A DNA stretch of 64,000 nt from Danxiaibacter flavus. GTDB taxonomy: Bacteria > Bacteroidota > Bacteroidia > Chitinophagales > Chitinophagaceae. The notes under the pieces are model-generated. The model was not told the DNA's origin. It worked only from the letters and a program-made list of their open reading frames with translations, and ran no database searches. Within the stretch, counting starts at the first letter, position 1. Each line of letters starts with the position of its first letter. The stretch spans positions 1,116,001 through 1,180,000 of the forward strand of contig NZ_JAULBC010000001.1 in the NCBI RefSeq assembly GCF_041060425.1, read 5' to 3'. A program made the translations under genes and the position numbers. Positions 61,032-64,000 of this stretch are shown piece by piece.

Positions 61032-62309
61032 ATGAAACAAATATTTACATGGATATTACTGTCATTGACAGGTGCATTCTCTGCATTTTCACAACAGTCA
61101 GATACAATTGTGGTTATAAAAGCTGATCGCCTTTTTGACGGGGAAGCAATATATGCAAACTATGCTGTGGCAGTGAAAGGCAATAAAATTATAGCTACCG
61201 GTAACGAAAAAGATTTTCACCTGGATGGAGTAATTAAAAGGATTGAATTGCCTGGTTGTACTATTTTGCCCGGTTTGATAGAAGGACATTCACATTTATT
61301 TCTGCATCCTTACAATGAAACGAAATGGGACCAACAAGTGCTAAATGAATCAATTGCTGAACGTACGGCACGCGCTGTTGTTCACGCAGAAAAAACCTTG
61401 ATGGCCGGTTTTACTACGGTAAGAGATTTAGGTACGGAAAGTGCCGGATATGCCGATGTTGGCCTTAAGGACGCAATTGAAAAAGGTATAATCCCCGGTC
61501 CGCGTATGATTGTTGCGACACGTGCAATTGTGGCAACCGGTAGTTATGAACCTAAGCTGAAAAATAATGCGCACAATATCATAAAGGGTGCAGCTGAAGC
61601 AGATGGGGTTGAAGGACTGACAAAAGAAGTACGTACCCAGATCGGAAACGGTGCCGATGTAATTAAAGTGTATGCAGATTTTAATTGGGGGTTGAATAAA
61701 ACAGCTGAGCCAACATTTACGGTTGATGAATTAAAAGCTGTAGTCGCTGTAGCTTCATCAAGTGGAAGAAAAGTTGTTGCCCATGCCACAACAGCCGAAG
61801 GGATGCGCAGGTCTGTCTTGGCAGGCATCAGCACAATTGAACATGGCGATAATGGAACTGCTGAAGTATTTGATTTAATGGTTAAAAACAAAGTCCCGCT
61901 TTGTCCAACCATTTCAGCAGACATAGCAGTAAGTGAATATGCAGGATGGAAAAAAGGAATGCCGGAGCCCGATCGCATAAGAGAAAAACGAAAAAGTTTT
62001 GGACTGGCCCTTCAAAAGGGTGTAACGATTTGTTTTGGTGGTGATGTTGGTGTTTACGCGCACGGCGATAATGCCCGGGAAATGGAAGCAATGGTAGAAT
62101 ACGGAATGAAACCATTCTATGTATTGAAAAGTGCGACCTCTGTTAATGCTGATGTTTTTGGCTATAGCGATTTTATCGGAAGAATAAAAGCCGGCCTGTA
62201 TGCAGACATCATCGCCGTCGAAGGTGATCCTGTCAACAACATCAGCGACATAAGAAAATTAAAACTGATCATGAAAGATGGAAAAATATACAAGTTGCAA
62301 CAAGAATAA
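61032..62309 (+). CDS. Exported amidohydrolase family protein
   Basis: A metal-dependent hydrolase of 425 residues. The ATG at 61032 gives a signal peptide (MKQIFTWILLSLTGAFSAFSQ); a longer TTG-initiated frame is rejected. The HxH metal motif is in IEGHSHLFLHP, further His ligands are in VVAHATTAEG and STIEHGD, and the Asp is in FGGDVGVYAHG. It resembles imidazolonepropionase-like and Xaa-Pro dipeptidase amidohydrolases. The substrate is unknown. Confidence 0.9.
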   Translation: MKQIFTWILLSLTGAFSAFSQQSDTIVVIKADRLFDGEAIYANYAVAVKGNKIIATGNEKDFHLDGVIKRIELPGCTILPGLIEGHSHLFLHPYNETKWDQQVLNESIAERTARAVVHAEKTLMAGFTTVRDLGTESAGYADVGLKDAIEKGIIPGPRMIVATRAIVATGSYEPKLKNNAHNIIKGAAEADGVEGLTKEVRTQIGNGADVIKVYADFNWGLNKTAEPTFTVDELKAVVAVASSSGRKVVAHATTAEGMRRSVLAGISTIEHGDNGTAEVFDLMVKNKVPLCPTISADIAVSEYAGWKKGMPEPDRIREKRKSFGLALQKGVTICFGGDVGVYAHGDNAREMEAMVEYGMKPFYVLKSATSVNADVFGYSDFIGRIKAGLYADIIAVEGDPVNNISDIRKLKLIMKDGKIYKLQQE

Positions 62310-62359
62310 TCTGTTCTTTGTTATACACTTCCGTAGCAAATCTTCCATCTTACTTGATC

Positions 62360-62421
62360 CCATGCTGATAGCTAATGGCTAATTGCTAATTGCTGATAGC
62401 TGAAACCTGAAACCTGACACC
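62360..62421. repeat. AGCTAAT and CCTGAAA arrays upstream of pdeM
   Basis: Right-form words GCTGATAGCTAATGGC (62363-62402) and CCTGAAACCTGACACC (62405-62421) end directly at the -7 box of pdeM. Confidence 0.7.
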
Positions 62422-62429
62422 TATATTTG
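62422..62429 (+). promoter_or_regulatory. -7 box of pdeM, predicted leaderless
   Basis: TATATTTG matches TAnnTTTG, 7 bp before the ATG. No TTTG lies at the usual distance, because a heptamer array occupies that place. Confidence 0.5.
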
Positions 62430-62436
62430 CACCCTT

Positions 62437-63096
62437 ATGGCTTCAGCGGTTCGTTATAGTATTTATGGCAATACATTTCATATTTTGCCGCAACGTGCAT
62501 TGTTTTGGGAAGAAGAGAAAGCACTTATAGTCGCGGATCTGCATTTGGGTAAGACCGGGCATTTCCGCAAAGCCGGTATTGCAGTTCCCCAGACAGTGTA
62601 CAAAAATGATCTTCACCGGTTATTCAGTCTTGTACAGCAGTATAACGTGGAGAAACTGATTATAGCCGGCGACATGTTTCATAGTGTAGAAAATAAGGAA
62701 ATTGAACTTTTTATCCGGTGGCGAAATGATCTTGAGTGGCTCGATGTTTTTTTGATAAAAGGTAACCATGATATTTTACGTGATGACTTTTACAAAAGAG
62801 CAAACATCCGGCTTTTCGATGAGCAGTTGTTAATAGGTAAGTTTTGTTTTGTGCATGATCAGGAGTCTTGCAATGATGAAACAGAGAATGAGATTTTTTA
62901 CTTCTGTGGACATATTCATCCCGGCGTATTAATAACCGGCGGAAGCAGGCAGGCGCTTCGTTTTGCCTGTTATCATTTTACGCGCACTCATGCTATTTTA
63001 CCCGCTTTCAGTGCTTTCACGGGGTTGTATACCATAAAGCCAAAAGCCGGAGAAAAGGTATTTGCAATTGTGGAGAATGAGGTGATGGAGGTGTGA
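62437..63096 (+). CDS. pdeM: Ligase-associated DNA damage response endonuclease PdeM
   Basis: A calcineurin-like metallophosphoesterase of 219 residues. The five metal motifs are ADLHLG, GDMFHS, GNHD, VHDQE and GHIHPG. The block KTGHFRKAGIAVP is characteristic of PdeM. The usual neighbours are an Lhr-type helicase, an exonuclease and an ATP-dependent ligase. The helicase is at 54.2 kb; the other two are not in the window. The module is therefore split by the TonB/DUF4249 operon and the amidohydrolase gene. Confidence 0.92.
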   Translation: MASAVRYSIYGNTFHILPQRALFWEEEKALIVADLHLGKTGHFRKAGIAVPQTVYKNDLHRLFSLVQQYNVEKLIIAGDMFHSVENKEIELFIRWRNDLEWLDVFLIKGNHDILRDDFYKRANIRLFDEQLLIGKFCFVHDQESCNDETENEIFYFCGHIHPGVLITGGSRQALRFACYHFTRTHAILPAFSAFTGLYTIKPKAGEKVFAIVENEVMEV

Positions 63097-63303
63097 GGAC
63101 TCGAGGTGTCAGGTATCAGGTTTCAGGTGGCAGTCAGCTTTCAGCTATGAGCCATCAGCTTATCTTTCGAATATTGGTGTTTGTTCTACAGAAAGTTATG
63201 TCAGCGATAAATAAATCAGACATCAAAAAATCACACATCAGACATTTTTTCACATCTAACACCATACATCTAACATCGTACACCGCACACCTAACATCGT
63301 ACA
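63097..63303. repeat. GGTATCA / AGCTTTC arrays and inverse CAGACAT / CATCGTA arrays
   Basis: Left-form words GGTGTCAGGTATCAGG and AGCTTTCAGC (63108-63150) are followed by right-form CAGACATCAAAAAATC and CATCTAACATCGTAC words (63198-63303) between convergent genes. Confidence 0.7.
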
Positions 63304-64000
63304 TTAAACCACCATCACCTCAACCCCCATATCCTCCAAAGATTTCACTGTCCGTTCACTTACGCCGGAGTCGGTAATAATCCTGTCAACCTGGTCAAAA
63401 TTGCAAATGCGGCCAAAGCCACGTTTACCGAACTTGGATGAGTCTGTAAGAATAATGGTTTCTTCGGCAGCCTGTATCATACTCTGGTTAATATTGGCTT
63501 CCATCATATTGCTTGTCGTGCAGCCATATTGAATATCTATGCCATCCACACCCAGAAATAATTTACTGCAGGCAAATTGTGTAAGCATTTGCTGAGCGAA
63601 CGGTCCACTGACAGAAGTTGATGTTTTTCTGATAATTCCCCCGAGCTGAATCACTTCTATATCCGGTTTTTTAATGAGCGCCATTGCCACATTTATTGCT
63701 GACGTTAACACAGTCAATTGCTCTTTTGCCTCAATGAGCAATGCAAGTTGTAAAACAGAAGTGCCTGATGCAATAATGATGGCATCATTTGGTACGATTA
63801 ATTCAGCAGCTTTTTGGGCTATTCTTATTTTTTGATCGATGTTAATGAGCTCCTTTTCATTGACGTGAATATCCTGGATATATGGATTTTGCTGCGTGAT
63901 ACTGCCATGCGATTTAAAAAGTAATTTTTTTGTTTCCAACTGTTTTAAATCCTTTCGAATTGTTACCGGCGAAACTTCCAACTCTTCCGAAAGGTCAATG
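63304..64000 (-). CDS. DeoR/GlpR family transcriptional regulator, 5' end outside window
   Basis: A sugar-type repressor with an N-terminal DeoR HTH and a C-terminal DeoRC sensor domain. The frame continues to the right edge as IDLSEELEVSPVTIRKDL, so the TTG at 63981 is internal and the true N-terminus (about 15-30 residues) is missing. The recognition helix region is VSPVTIRKDLKQLE. The sensor shows ALLIEAKEQLTVLTSAINVA, VQLGGIIRK-type (IQLGGIIRKTSTSVSGP) and LFLGVDGID blocks. The target operon is probably upstream, outside the window. Confidence 0.93.
   Translation of the reverse strand, partial: IDLSEELEVSPVTIRKDLKQLETKKLLFKSHGSITQQNPYIQDIHVNEKELINIDQKIRIAQKAAELIVPNDAIIIASGTSVLQLALLIEAKEQLTVLTSAINVAMALIKKPDIEVIQLGGIIRKTSTSVSGPFAQQMLTQFACSKLFLGVDGIDIQYGCTTSNMMEANINQSMIQAAEETIILTDSSKFGKRGFGRICNFDQVDRIITDSGVSERTVKSLEDMGVEVMVV

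Noticed and set aside
1..64000. tRNA, rRNA, or known riboswitches
   Set aside because: I looked for T-loop-like and cloverleaf patterns and for TPP or cobalamin motifs in the larger intergenic regions and saw none. A covariance-model search would be needed for certainty.

Overview
The window looks like a chromosomal segment of a Bacteroidota bacterium, most likely Chitinophagaceae or a close relative. The evidence is a SusC/SusD pair, a TonB receptor paired with a DUF4249 lipoprotein, an S53 protease, a SUMF1-type lipoprotein-like gene, a myo-inositol oxygenase, and promoters of the Bacteroidota type (TTTG, about 20 bp, TAnnTTTG). I found no rRNA, tRNA, CRISPR array, prophage or insertion-sequence transposase. 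The genus is an inference.

Layout. 1-2.6 kb: end of a sodium/solute symporter and an inositol oxygenase (inositol uptake and oxidation). 2.8-10.6 kb: M13 and M1 metallopeptidases, a peptide-binding lipoprotein, a beta-barrel protein and MsrA. 10.7-20.2 kb: housekeeping genes (MutS2 without Smr domain, response regulator, shikimate kinase, DUF423, four-helix-bundle protein, glutaryl-CoA-dehydrogenase-like enzyme, YciI-like protein, TilS, rhomboid, RlmH). 20.4-22.5 kb: cysE and a cysteine synthase, preceded by a 12-residue leader peptide with four Cys codons and an attenuator terminator. 23-25 kb: DUF4249 protein and TrxB. 25.6-36.3 kb: an aromatic amino acid block (Phe/Tyr-rich leader peptide with attenuator, pheA, aminotransferase, tyrA, a DEAD-box helicase, DAHP synthase/chorismate mutase, aroB, aroA, aroC, DUF952). 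36.4-44 kb: small enzymes, envelope proteins and proteases. 44-47.4 kb: oxidoreductase, SUMF1-type and sugar-isomerase-type genes. 48 kb: a LexA-like S24 repressor. 49-60 kb: SusD/SusC, a ligase-associated helicase, and DUF4249 with its TonB receptor. 61-64 kb: amidohydrolase, PdeM endonuclease and a DeoR-type regulator that runs off the edge.

The most unusual property is in the intergenic DNA. About 25 intergenic regions carry short arrays of degenerate 7- or 8-base repeats. At least ten different motif families occur. Within each region every array of the 'left' orientation precedes every array of the 'right' orientation, whatever the direction of the flanking genes, so the regions are bounded by inverted arrays. 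Whole array-core-array units are tandemly duplicated in two places (5 x 104 bp and 2 x 150 bp), and a diverged ~260-300 bp composite occurs twice, 28 kb apart. REP-like palindromes sit cleanly inside two arrays. A small four-helix-bundle gene of the 23S-rRNA-intervening-sequence protein family lies between two mirror-image arrays, which suggests it may be cargo or a partner of this repeat system.

The two amino-acid attenuators (Cys and Phe/Tyr) are read directly from the sequence and give a concrete regulatory model for the cysteine and aromatic blocks. Several promoters place the predicted transcription start at or next to the AUG, suggesting leaderless or near-leaderless mRNAs.
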